Source of the DNA: an uncultured Burkholderiales bacterium
Lineage (GTDB): Bacteria; Pseudomonadota; Gammaproteobacteria; Burkholderiales; Burkholderiaceae_C
Direction of reading: 5' to 3'
Length of the DNA: 64,000 bases
Assembly (NCBI GenBank): GCA_903828695.1
Contig: CAIKNE010000133.1
Span: 1 to 64,000, forward strand
Shown: positions 41,789 through 50,973 of the stretch, piece after piece
How positions within the stretch are numbered: the first letter of the stretch is position 1
How the letters are laid out: each line of letters begins with the position of its first letter
Program-made: the position numbers and the translations under genes
The notes under the pieces: generated by a model
Told to the model about the DNA's origin: nothing
The model's database searches: none
The model's input: the letters and a program-made list of their open reading frames with translations, nothing else

Positions 41789-41834
41789 GTCCTCCTAATT
41801 ACGGAATCGGTTCTTAAACGGCCCAGCATTAGGC

Positions 41835-43085
41835 TTAGCCCTTCATTGCCTGTTCCATTTGCTCGTGATCGAGTTCATTCTCCCATTTAGCAACCACCAT
41901 CGTAGCAACACCGTTACCGATGAAGTTGGTAATGGCGCGGGCTTCAGACATAAAGCGGTCTATCCCCAGTATCAGGGCCAAACCAGCCACAGGGATGGAG
42001 GGGACCACAGCTAAAGTCGCTGCGAGGGTGATGAAACCAGACCCCGTAACACCTGAGGCGCCCTTGGAGGTCAGCATGGCAACCAGCAAAATTGTGATTT
42101 CTTGAGTAGCTGTCAAATCAATATTGAGTGCCTGGGCTACAAATAAAGCTGCCATGGTCATGTAAATGTTGGTACCGTCTAAGTTAAAGGAGTATCCAGA
42201 CGGAATAACTAGGCCAACAACCGACTTGGAGCAACCTAACTTTTCGAGTTTAATCATCAAGGGAACTAGTGCAGATTCAGACGAAGAAGTACCTAGCACT
42301 GTTAAGATTTCATCCTTGATATAGGCAATAAATTTCAGAATATTAAATCCTGTGACTGCAGCAATGAGTCCCAACACAACCAGTACAAAAACAATACAAG
42401 TCAGATAAAAACTTCCCATCAACGCAGCCAACGGCTTAAGGGCACCAATACCGAATTTACCGATCGTAAAGGCCATGGCTCCACCCGCACCAATGGGTGC
42501 AAGTTTCATAATCGAATTCATCATCTTGAAAATTATTTTCGAGAATTCCTCGATCAAGTTGTGGATAGCGTTGCCTGCTTGGCCCAGGCTCACCATGGCG
42601 TAACCGAACAAAATTGCGATCAACAATACCTGAAGCAAGTCGCCGGACCCCGTAAATGCATCGACAAACGTTTTCGGAATAATGTGCAACACAAAATCAA
42701 CAGGTTTTTGGTCCTGTGCGGCTTTTGCGTAGGTTGCCACAGCTTTAGCATCCAAACTCTCTGGATCAACGTTAAAGCCGTCCCCTGGACGCAGGGTATG
42801 CATGACAACTACACCAATCAAAAGCGCAAAAGTAGAAACGACCTCAAAGTACAAAAGAGCTTTGCCCCCTACCCGACCAACCTTGCGCATATCGCCGGCA
42901 CCAACGATACCCATCACAACTGTGCAAAAGATAATCGGACTGATCAACATTTTCACCAGAGCAATGAATCCGTCCCCCAAGGGCTTCAAACTTGCCCCGG
43001 TGGTGGGATCTAAGTAACCGAGTAGGCCACCGCCTAAGATAGCCAACAAAACCCAAAAATAAAGTTGAGAGCTCAAACGTTTCAT
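41835..43085 (-). CDS. dctA: C4-dicarboxylate/H+ symporter DctA
   Basis: [82 protein letters not shown]. Confidence 0.95.
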   Translation of the reverse strand: MKRLSSQLYFWVLLAILGGGLLGYLDPTTGASLKPLGDGFIALVKMLISPIIFCTVVMGIVGAGDMRKVGRVGGKALLYFEVVSTFALLIGVVVMHTLRPGDGFNVDPESLDAKAVATYAKAAQDQKPVDFVLHIIPKTFVDAFTGSGDLLQVLLIAILFGYAMVSLGQAGNAIHNLIEEFSKIIFKMMNSIMKLAPIGAGGAMAFTIGKFGIGALKPLAALMGSFYLTCIVFVLVVLGLIAAVTGFNILKFIAYIKDEILTVLGTSSSESALVPLMIKLEKLGCSKSVVGLVIPSGYSFNLDGTNIYMTMAALFVAQALNIDLTATQEITILLVAMLTSKGASGVTGSGFITLAATLAVVPSIPVAGLALILGIDRFMSEARAITNFIGNGVATMVVAKWENELDHEQMEQAMKG

Positions 43086-43480
43086 AAAAAGTCCCGTCAA
43101 AAATTACAGTTAACAACTGCTACATGATTATTGAAGTCCCACTTGCTGCGGGTAGTCATGCCCAGATTTAAAAATTAAGACAATAAACGCATGATAGTAC
43201 AAATGGGCTAGTAAATTCGTCTATGTTGATCAGAAAATGAAGAAGAACACCACCATTAAGCGAAAGATGACGTCATATTCACACTGTTGAAATACTGTCC
43301 TGCGCTTTGCAACGTCATTGATTAGGTTTAAGCAGCATTTAATTCAAGGGAAAACCCTGTAATAAATTAACCAATTCCTGAAAGACACCCTGGTCTTGAA
43401 TAAAAAAATGCATGACTAGACAATTAACATCATTTTTAAAATATCATATCACCAGAATTTTTTGTCATAAGGTCTAAGCG

Positions 43481-44521
43481 ATGAACAACACAACTCACAA
43501 TCATCACGAGCATCATCACTCGTCTAACTTTCTTCAACAAGCGTTCACTAATCCAACCAGCAAAGCTTTTAAGCACTGGATAGCAATCATTAATTTCTGG
43601 ATCTATGTATCCTGTATTTCTCTTGCGATGGAAACCCTAGAGCCGTTTGCAACCGCTTATAAATCTTTATTTTGGACGATAGAGCTCGTGGCAGTTGGCT
43701 TCTTTTCTGCTGACTATCTCGGAAATGTATATTTCGCTAAAAGCCGTATCAAATATATTTTTAGTTTTTGGGGCTTAGTGGATCTCATCTCCATTTTGCC
43801 GACTTTCTTGGTCATTTTGGATCTAGGCGCCCTCCAAGGGGCTAAGGTACTGCGTATTTTGCGTGTAGTCAGGGTACTGCGAGTATTGAAGATGGCAAAG
43901 GCGGCATTACAAGAGTTGTCCAACAAGGTCAAATCAAGCAATCCGCTAATCACCAATTTAAGAATCTACTTCATTGCGCTCTTCTCTGTCGTTATGATCT
44001 CAAGTAGTTTGATGTTCTTTGTCGAGGGTGATATGTATTCACCAGAGAATATGGCTATTGGTCAAGCAGCACTTGACGCTGAGTTGAAGATTCACCCTCT
44101 GCCTGCTGGATCCCCGCCAGAGGCCGCAGTGTTTGCACCCCTTGATCCCATAGGCGGAAACAACATCCCCGCTGACAAGCACTTCTTCACCTCTATTCCA
44201 GCCACAATGTGGTGGTGTATGGTGACACTTACAACAACGGGATACGGGGATATGTTCCCGGTTACCTTTGGGGGTAGGCTGATCGCATCAGTCACCATGT
44301 TACTTGGCTTGGTACTCTTTGGTATCTTAATGAACATTGTTGGTAAAACCTTGATGGTTTTCTTGTTCGGCGAGAGCATGCAAGAATCGCAAGACTCTAA
44401 AGCCTCTAAGGAACACGCCATTTCAATGCTTTTATCACTTAAGCTAATTAAGCCAGAAAAAGGCGCACACCTTCTCACCTTGAGTGAAGATCAACTCAAA
44501 GATCACTTAGATAGACTCTAA
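43481..44521 (+). CDS. Voltage-gated (Kv-type) potassium channel / ion transporter
   Basis: S4-like LRILRVVRVLRVLKMAK, selectivity filter TTTGYGD; His-rich N-terminus. Confidence 0.92.
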   Translation: MNNTTHNHHEHHHSSNFLQQAFTNPTSKAFKHWIAIINFWIYVSCISLAMETLEPFATAYKSLFWTIELVAVGFFSADYLGNVYFAKSRIKYIFSFWGLVDLISILPTFLVILDLGALQGAKVLRILRVVRVLRVLKMAKAALQELSNKVKSSNPLITNLRIYFIALFSVVMISSSLMFFVEGDMYSPENMAIGQAALDAELKIHPLPAGSPPEAAVFAPLDPIGGNNIPADKHFFTSIPATMWWCMVTLTTTGYGDMFPVTFGGRLIASVTMLLGLVLFGILMNIVGKTLMVFLFGESMQESQDSKASKEHAISMLLSLKLIKPEKGAHLLTLSEDQLKDHLDRL

Positions 44522-44575
44522 TTTAGGAGTTTATTTAATACGTTTTAAAAAGCGTATTTCTAAAATCAGTCAATC

Positions 44576-44609
44576 AAAGGGCTAATCTTTAAATAGGTTA
44601 GCTCTTTTT
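44576..44609. terminator. Bidirectional terminator between convergent genes
   Basis: AAAGGGCTAA-N12-TTAGCTCTTTTT. Confidence 0.7.
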
Positions 44610-44617
44610 ACTTGAAA

Positions 44618-45466
44618 CTAATAACGATTGACCCACTGTGCACTCTTCACCCATAACTCTGTCGCCAGATTTTGATCAAGGGCGAAGTTGCTGGGCTTTT
44701 TAGCCTTGCAATCAGAGTAGTACTCGCCACTTTCATAAGCGGTTCGAGAAGAAGTAGCACAGTGCAGACTTGTTTTTGCACCTGTTTTATTGGAGATCAT
44801 AAAAAGCTTCATCAACGAACGAATAGGCTCAGGCACCTCTCTCCATAAACTCGAGGCTACGACTCCGGGGTGAACAGCGTAGGAGCTAATGCCAGTTCCC
44901 TTGTATCTTTTAGCGAGTTCTCTTGTGAACAAAATATTGGCAAGCTTTGATGCGCAGTATTCCTTCACCCCGAGTCTTGAGGCGGTAGGCTCGGTGACGC
45001 GATCGAAATCAATCCCTTTGGCATAAAAATGAGCACGGCTAGCCACATTAACGATTCTTGAAGGCGCGCCCGACAAAAGGCTCGGTAACAACTCCTGGGT
45101 GAGAAGGAAATGTCCTAAATGATTAACCCCCATCGTCATCTCAAAACCTTGACGTGTCACGCCCTTTAGTCCTGCAATGCCTGCATTGTTAATGAGCAAG
45201 TGAAGGGGAAGGTTTTTTGACTTGAAGGCGTTGGCGCAGTCTTTTACAGAGTCCAAATCGCTTAAATCCAGACCCAAGTACTCAATCTTGCCAATCATAG
45301 GAAATGTGCTGAATTCATCTATAACAGACTGCGCTTTGTCTTTATCACGACAAGCAATGAACACGTGGGCGCCGTTCCTAGCCAGTTCTAAAGCTGTACT
45401 TCTTCCAATCCCAGCATTACCACCGGTGATCAAGGCTATACGGTTGTTTAAGGAGTTTATGTTCAT
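44618..45466 (-). CDS. SDR family NAD(P)-dependent oxidoreductase (retinol dehydrogenase-like)
   Basis: ALITGGNAGIGRSTALEL, LINNAGIAG, YCASKLANILFTRELAKR. Confidence 0.92.
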   Translation of the reverse strand: MNINSLNNRIALITGGNAGIGRSTALELARNGAHVFIACRDKDKAQSVIDEFSTFPMIGKIEYLGLDLSDLDSVKDCANAFKSKNLPLHLLINNAGIAGLKGVTRQGFEMTMGVNHLGHFLLTQELLPSLLSGAPSRIVNVASRAHFYAKGIDFDRVTEPTASRLGVKEYCASKLANILFTRELAKRYKGTGISSYAVHPGVVASSLWREVPEPIRSLMKLFMISNKTGAKTSLHCATSSRTAYESGEYYSDCKAKKPSNFALDQNLATELWVKSAQWVNRY

Positions 45467-45585
45467 TATTTATTTCTTGAAATCAGATTTAGGCATCTTA
45501 ACCTGTATTACCTATTACCTGTTCAAACCCTGGATGAATATCAGTACAACCCAAATCTTGCAATGAAAGGAGATATCGGGACAGC

Positions 45586-45612
45586 GAGGGCTCTGAGGGC
45601 TCTGAGGGCTTA
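45586..45612. repeat. 9-bp tandem repeat GAGGGCTCT x2 + GAGGGCTTA at the stop codon of the minus-strand CDS
   Basis: Direct reading. Confidence 0.85.
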
Positions 45613-45957
45613 GGGAGACTCAGATAGGATGATCTTGGCGCACAAGTTGGATATTTCAAGTTCAAATCCGGAGGAAGTACTGAACTTACTCCAGCCACCA
45701 ATCTCCATAAAATCGCCAACAGTGAATTGATCGGTCTTGATCAGTTTCTTAAAGTTCTCAGTGTAATGCGCATCATTTTTAAAGCGCTCCACGCACACTG
45801 CGGTTAATGCATTGATAACCGCCCTATCTGATTCCTTTTCAGACTGTGCATTACCCTTGGCCGTGGTCTTCCAATCATAGAATCCAAATCCGACGATTAA
45901 GGTTATACAAGCCCCTAGTAATAGGCCCAACAAAAAAGACTCAAGCGCTTTTGACAT
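45610..45957 (-). CDS. Hypothetical membrane-anchored protein (115 aa)
   Basis: N-terminal TM FLLGLLLGACITLIVGFGFYDW, soluble remainder. Confidence 0.65.
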   Translation of the reverse strand: MSKALESFLLGLLLGACITLIVGFGFYDWKTTAKGNAQSEKESDRAVINALTAVCVERFKNDAHYTENFKKLIKTDQFTVGDFMEIGGWSKFSTSSGFELEISNLCAKIILSESP

Positions 45958-46027
45958 CTTGTTATTTTAACGCGTTCCAACTTAAAATTAGCTACTCGTA
46001 ATTTGCAAGCTTTGATGATCCCAATCC

Positions 46028-48199
46028 TCAATACCTTAGGGCTTTAGCGTAATCAAGGTAGCGATATGTTTTTGTTCCGACTACGAGCTCCTTCATTACA
46101 ACGTTGATGGTGTAAATTCCTCTGTTATGTTTCAAGTTGGGCGTATTCCCAGTAGGATCTACTGGAGATTTAAACTTGAGGTCGTTGGCAATCGTAGCAG
46201 GCACTAGGATGGTTTGTTTGACTCGAATGGGCTCATTGGCCGCGGGCTTGATAAGTCCCTCATTGAGTATCCTACCTTCTGCACCAGGCAGGGATTGCCC
46301 CAACAAGTAAGCTACTGTTGGTGCAACGTCAACATTACCGCTGGGGTTTCCAACAGATTTACCCGCAATGAATGCGGGACCAAAACCGATCAAAGTGTTG
46401 TGAACGTCCATTGGACTGAAACTGCCGTGCATGCCTCTTTGTCCTGCAAAGCTTTCATACTCTGTGCCCAATATGCCTTTGACGCGTTGATTAGAATCCC
46501 AATCAAAACTTGCCACTACATCGGGCTGGCCGTGGTCCTTCCTATCTACGTTCTCTAAGTTAATAAAGTCTAGTGAAAATGTCCCCGCTTGATCTCCGTA
46601 CCTGCTGTCTACAAAAATGGCTCCAAATTCCTCCCTGCTCTGTAAAAACCGAACCAACTCCATAACGGTATTTGCGTCGTGATCGGGAACGTAAAAATAA
46701 TCAGACCCTCCGTTGGGTGCAACGATGACAGCGTGTTCAGGCAACTCCTGCGGTACTTTAAAAGAAGCAACTGGCGTCGTAAGCGTTGCACTAATCGACA
46801 TGTATTTGGTGTTCGGTGTTCCGCAAAGCTCACCCGTGGTGTCAACCTTGGCTGTATAAACCGTAGAGAGATCCCCCTTGATTCCCGCCATGCTAGACGT
46901 TAAACAACCCAGTCCGTCGTATGCTTTGAATCCTGCATAGGTAAGTAAATCGGCTGATCGAACGTCCCCGGAGAAGGAGTATCCGTTCACAAAGTCTGGC
47001 TTTCCCAACTTTGCATCAGAGACACCACCCTGTACCTGCGATGCAGGCTCGATAGCGCGCAGGGGAAATAAACTCGTTGCGCCAGAGACATTGCTTTGCC
47101 CATGATCGGAGACAACAATGATGTTGGTGTAAGGCGCCAGGTGCTGTTGATTCAAGGCCTCCCGCAACTCCCCCAACCTTGCGTCCTGTGAACGAAGAGC
47201 CTTACGGTAGTTGGCGGAACCTAGACCGTAGCCGTGTTGACTGTTATCTGGGGTGCGAAACCAAATGAGCGATAGATCTGGATTTTTTTTGGGCAAAATG
47301 TAATGGGTGAACACATGCATCATGTACTGGTTGGCGCTATCCTCTGGGACACCCTGCGTTTCATCGGTTGCATCCCTTGAGAACACAGTTTCTCCGTACT
47401 CTGTCAGCGGGAACGTGATGTAAGCCTCGCGTTGGGTTGGATTCCCATTTTTAGGATGAAGGACCAACTCACCGGACTTGAAAGCTTTTACAGCATTCAT
47501 AGGTAAAGGGATTTGAGCATTTTGAAGCTCTTTTGCAAACGCGAGGGGCAAAACCGCGTTTTCATCTAAAAAATAGCCTCCACCGTTCATGTCCTGTAAA
47601 AATGCGGGACCCGATTTACCAATGCTTACCGTTACCAATCCAGCCCGCTGCGCGACCTGAAAGAGAGACTTAACCATGATCAAATCATCATAGTGACTAT
47701 TTAGAGTCTGCAAAATTGCATAGTCCTCGGTAAACACAGGTTCACGAAAACTTTGAAGCTGGCCAGTTGCATTGTTACCAGTTGGGACAGGCGGGGGGGT
47801 CCAAAAGGTGTTGCCGTAAAACCCAGACTTTCGTGAGAAGGAGCCAGCCGCCAAGGACGCAGCGTTCATCATCGTAAAGGTCGGATAGGTCGAGTGGTTA
47901 TCAACAAAGTTAACTCCGGCCCTGCGCAGCGCAAAGAGGTTGGGCGTGTCTTCCTGGGTTATGGAGTCTGGCCTTAATCCGTCCCACACCATAATAATGA
48001 CTTTGGGACGTGGCTGCGGTTGATCAATCGCACCGGGCGCTGCGTGCACGTTGGGCACTGTTTTTGGAGCGCTCAGTGATACCTGGCTATGTGCACAGGG
48101 TGCCGTGAAGGCAAACAGCAAAGGCAAACAAGCTCCCGCACAAATTTCGTGAAAGACTTTAATTCCCTTTGATTTAATACTATTAGGCATAATGGGCAA
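46028..48199 (-). CDS. Secreted alkaline-phosphatase superfamily / type I phosphodiesterase-nucleotide pyrophosphatase protein
   Basis: KVIIMVWDGLRPDSITQEDTPNL, HSTYPTFTMMNAASLAAG, IIVVSDHGQSN; signal peptide. Confidence 0.88.
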   Translation of the reverse strand: MPIMPNSIKSKGIKVFHEICAGACLPLLFAFTAPCAHSQVSLSAPKTVPNVHAAPGAIDQPQPRPKVIIMVWDGLRPDSITQEDTPNLFALRRAGVNFVDNHSTYPTFTMMNAASLAAGSFSRKSGFYGNTFWTPPPVPTGNNATGQLQSFREPVFTEDYAILQTLNSHYDDLIMVKSLFQVAQRAGLVTVSIGKSGPAFLQDMNGGGYFLDENAVLPLAFAKELQNAQIPLPMNAVKAFKSGELVLHPKNGNPTQREAYITFPLTEYGETVFSRDATDETQGVPEDSANQYMMHVFTHYILPKKNPDLSLIWFRTPDNSQHGYGLGSANYRKALRSQDARLGELREALNQQHLAPYTNIIVVSDHGQSNVSGATSLFPLRAIEPASQVQGGVSDAKLGKPDFVNGYSFSGDVRSADLLTYAGFKAYDGLGCLTSSMAGIKGDLSTVYTAKVDTTGELCGTPNTKYMSISATLTTPVASFKVPQELPEHAVIVAPNGGSDYFYVPDHDANTVMELVRFLQSREEFGAIFVDSRYGDQAGTFSLDFINLENVDRKDHGQPDVVASFDWDSNQRVKGILGTEYESFAGQRGMHGSFSPMDVHNTLIGFGPAFIAGKSVGNPSGNVDVAPTVAYLLGQSLPGAEGRILNEGLIKPAANEPIRVKQTILVPATIANDLKFKSPVDPTGNTPNLKHNRGIYTINVVMKELVVGTKTYRYLDYAKALRY

Positions 48200-48398
48200 G
48201 AGAGTTAAACTAGGACTGAGTCCTAAGGAAAAAGAGAGATCAAACTGGATAAATTTTTTTATGCTCCAGTCTCAATATCTTAACGGCAATTTGAAACCAT
48301 GATTTTATTTAGACACTCGGGCGCGCAGAAAAGTCCTACTTCTTTTTAACTACCCTTTAAATATCCTGTTTGGACATCAATTGACTCTTAATCCGAAA

Positions 48399-49010
48399 AT
48401 GCAAGTTGCTAGAGATTTAAGAGCCTGCCGATTAGCCCTATTGATGTTGATGCTGTCTGTGCTTTACCAACCATTGGCGATGGGCGCGGATTGGTTTCAC
48501 ATTTACAAGAGTTTACAAAATGAGTCGGACTACTTTGTCGATCAAGACTCTGTTAGCGAGGACGGACGGTTTGCGAAAGCGTGGATCTTGGAGAATCGAA
48601 ATGGGCCAGCATTGGCTGTGCCTACTGAACCAAATGGCTCTAATGGCTCTAATGGCTCTAATGGCTCTAATGGCTCTAATGGCTCTAGTACTCCCTCCCC
48701 TTCTACTCGCTCTGTCTCGCCTCAGATCTCACCCCCTGCAAAGCCGAATCAGGCGGGTCCCACAACACAGTCCCCCCTTGGATACAGTTCGAATGTTTCT
48801 ATGTATGTGGTTGATTGCGAGAGGCAAAACACTGCAATCGTGCGAGGACTCTACTTCTCTAAACAAATGGGCAAAGGCGTTATTCTCTCCTCGTTTATTC
48901 GAGAACTCGACTCACAAAGCCTAAGAGCCATAGAGCCTGAGACGCTGGGAGCTTCAGTGCTTGCATTTTTGTGTGAGCGCCCAGACGCGAGGAGAAGATT
49001 GCAGACTTGA
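48399..49010 (+). CDS. Secreted protein, surface-adhesin-E-like N-terminal domain, (NGS)6 linker
   Basis: Signal peptide; WFHIYKSLQNESDYFVDQDSVSEDGRFAKAWILEN; TTG start at 48381 or ATG at 48399. Confidence 0.65.
   Translation: MQVARDLRACRLALLMLMLSVLYQPLAMGADWFHIYKSLQNESDYFVDQDSVSEDGRFAKAWILENRNGPALAVPTEPNGSNGSNGSNGSNGSNGSSTPSPSTRSVSPQISPPAKPNQAGPTTQSPLGYSSNVSMYVVDCERQNTAIVRGLYFSKQMGKGVILSSFIRELDSQSLRAIEPETLGASVLAFLCERPDARRRLQT
48633..48686 (+). repeat. In-frame 9-bp tandem repeat AATGGCTCT x6
   Basis: Direct reading; encodes (NGS)6. Confidence 0.97.
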
Positions 49011-49122
49011 AGGGATGGGTAACTCCGCGGTCCGGATCAACAATCGCAATCTAAAAAACTTGAACGGGCGCTGTATGACTCAACGCACGTATCAAGCTAA
49101 TCCTTAACTCTCCCTCTCCTCC

Positions 49123-50958
49123 TCAACGCTTAGATGGGGGCAGGTCGGTGCAAGAGCCGTGTGCGACTTCAGCAGCCATACCAATACTCTCACCCAGTGT
49201 TGGATGTGGATGAATGGTTTTACCAATATCAACAGCGTCCGCGCCCATCTCTATGGCGAGTGCCACCTCACCGATCATGTCGCCGGCGTGGGTTCCAACG
49301 ATACCCCCGCCCAGTATTGCGCCGTGTCCATGCGCTTGCTCACGGTCATCGAATAAGAGCTTCGTGAAACCTTCATCTCGACCGTTTGCAATTGCACGCC
49401 CGGAGGCTGTCCAGGGGAATAGACCTTTTTTAACCTTGATTCCCTGCGCTTTGGCTTGATCTTCGGTGAGACCAACCCAAGCGACCTCTGGATCGGTGTA
49501 CGCAACGCTTGGGATGACGCGCGCATTAAATGCACTCTTTGCCAACAAAGTGTCGCCCAAAAGCTCACCCGCAATCACCTCAGCAGCAACGTGCGCTTCG
49601 TGCACGGCCTTGTGCGCAAGCATGGGTTGCCCTACAACGTCCCCAATCGCAAAGATATGACCAACATTGGTGCGCATTTGAATATCTACCGGTACAAAGC
49701 CGCGATCAGTAACTTGAACGCCAGCGTTGGAGGCTCCAATTTTGGCCCCATTGGGGCTGCGGCCCACTGCCTGGAGCACCAGGTCATAAACCTGCGGTTT
49801 TGGAGCGCCCTCGCCCTCAAAGGTAACCTCTATACCCTCGGCCACAGCTTTGGCAGATACGGTCTTAGTTTTTAACATGATGTTGTCAAAACGTGGGGCA
49901 TTCATCTTTTGCCAGACTTTGACTAAATCTCTGTCCGCCCCTTGCATAAGACCGTCCATCATCTCAACGACTTCAAGTCTCGCGCCCAATGACGAGTAAA
50001 CCGTGCCCATCTCTAAGCCAATAATGCCTCCGCCTAAAATCAACATGCGCTTGGGAACCTTTTCCAAGGCCAAAGCGCCCGTGGAATCGACCACTCGAGG
50101 GTCAACGGGCATAAATGGCAGTCGAACAGACTGGGAGCCAGCGGCAATAATACAAGCCTTAAATCCGATGACTTTTTTAACGCCCGTCTTCTCTTGACCT
50201 GATCCAGTTGTCTCCTCTACGCTCATGTGATGAGCGGACAAGAAAGTACCTAAACCACGAACGGTCTGGACTTTGCGCATTTTTGCCATTGCCCCTAAAC
50301 CGCCGGTCAGTTTATCGACTACCTTTTGTTTATGCGTTCTGAGCGCATCTAAGTCAACCTGTGGCTTACCAAACGAAATACCAGCGTGTGAGAGGTGCGT
50401 AGCCTCATCCATCACAGCGGCCACATGCAGGAGTGCTTTGGAGGGAATGCAGCCAACGTTTAAGCACACACCCCCGAGCGTTGAGTAGCGCTCAACCACA
50501 ATCACTTTCAGACCTAAATCAGCTGCCCTAAAAGCGGCTGAGTACCCGCCTGGTCCACCGCCGAGTACCACCAAATCACACTCAAGATCCACGGCTCCAG
50601 CGTAAGAGGCGGCTGAGGCACTTGGTGCATTTGCAAGAACACTAGAAACTGCAGATGAAGGCTTGCCAGCCGCGGGGGGATTGACTGCAGCTGCTTTTGG
50701 GGCCTCAACAGTGGCACCGCTCGCAGCTTCGAGCATGAGCACAAGAGTGCCTTCGCTGACTTTATCTCCAACCTTAACTTTCAACTCTTTGATCACACCC
50801 GCATGCGAGCTGGGTATCTCCATTGACGCCTTGTCGGACTCAACGGTCAACAAGCTTTGATCAACTTTAACGCTGTCGCCGACTTTAACCATCAACTCAA
50901 TAACTGAGACTTCCTTGAAGTCACCGATATCAGGAACTTTTACTTCTAAGAGAGCCAT
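49123..50958 (-). CDS. lpdA: Dihydrolipoyl dehydrogenase with N-terminal lipoyl domain
   Basis: VESDKASMEIPSS lipoyl motif; GGVCLNVGCIPSKALLH. Confidence 0.96.
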   Translation of the reverse strand: MALLEVKVPDIGDFKEVSVIELMVKVGDSVKVDQSLLTVESDKASMEIPSSHAGVIKELKVKVGDKVSEGTLVLMLEAASGATVEAPKAAAVNPPAAGKPSSAVSSVLANAPSASAASYAGAVDLECDLVVLGGGPGGYSAAFRAADLGLKVIVVERYSTLGGVCLNVGCIPSKALLHVAAVMDEATHLSHAGISFGKPQVDLDALRTHKQKVVDKLTGGLGAMAKMRKVQTVRGLGTFLSAHHMSVEETTGSGQEKTGVKKVIGFKACIIAAGSQSVRLPFMPVDPRVVDSTGALALEKVPKRMLILGGGIIGLEMGTVYSSLGARLEVVEMMDGLMQGADRDLVKVWQKMNAPRFDNIMLKTKTVSAKAVAEGIEVTFEGEGAPKPQVYDLVLQAVGRSPNGAKIGASNAGVQVTDRGFVPVDIQMRTNVGHIFAIGDVVGQPMLAHKAVHEAHVAAEVIAGELLGDTLLAKSAFNARVIPSVAYTDPEVAWVGLTEDQAKAQGIKVKKGLFPWTASGRAIANGRDEGFTKLLFDDREQAHGHGAILGGGIVGTHAGDMIGEVALAIEMGADAVDIGKTIHPHPTLGESIGMAAEVAHGSCTDLPPSKR

Positions 50959-50973
50959 AAATATTGTCTCCTT

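Noticed and set aside
42561-43013. 150-aa plus-strand ORF
   Set aside because: Antisense to dctA; no family resemblance
48520-48924. Alternate-frame ORF encoding MALMALMALMALMAL repeat
   Set aside because: By-product of the 9-bp repeat in the real reading frame, which has a signal peptide and recognisable domain
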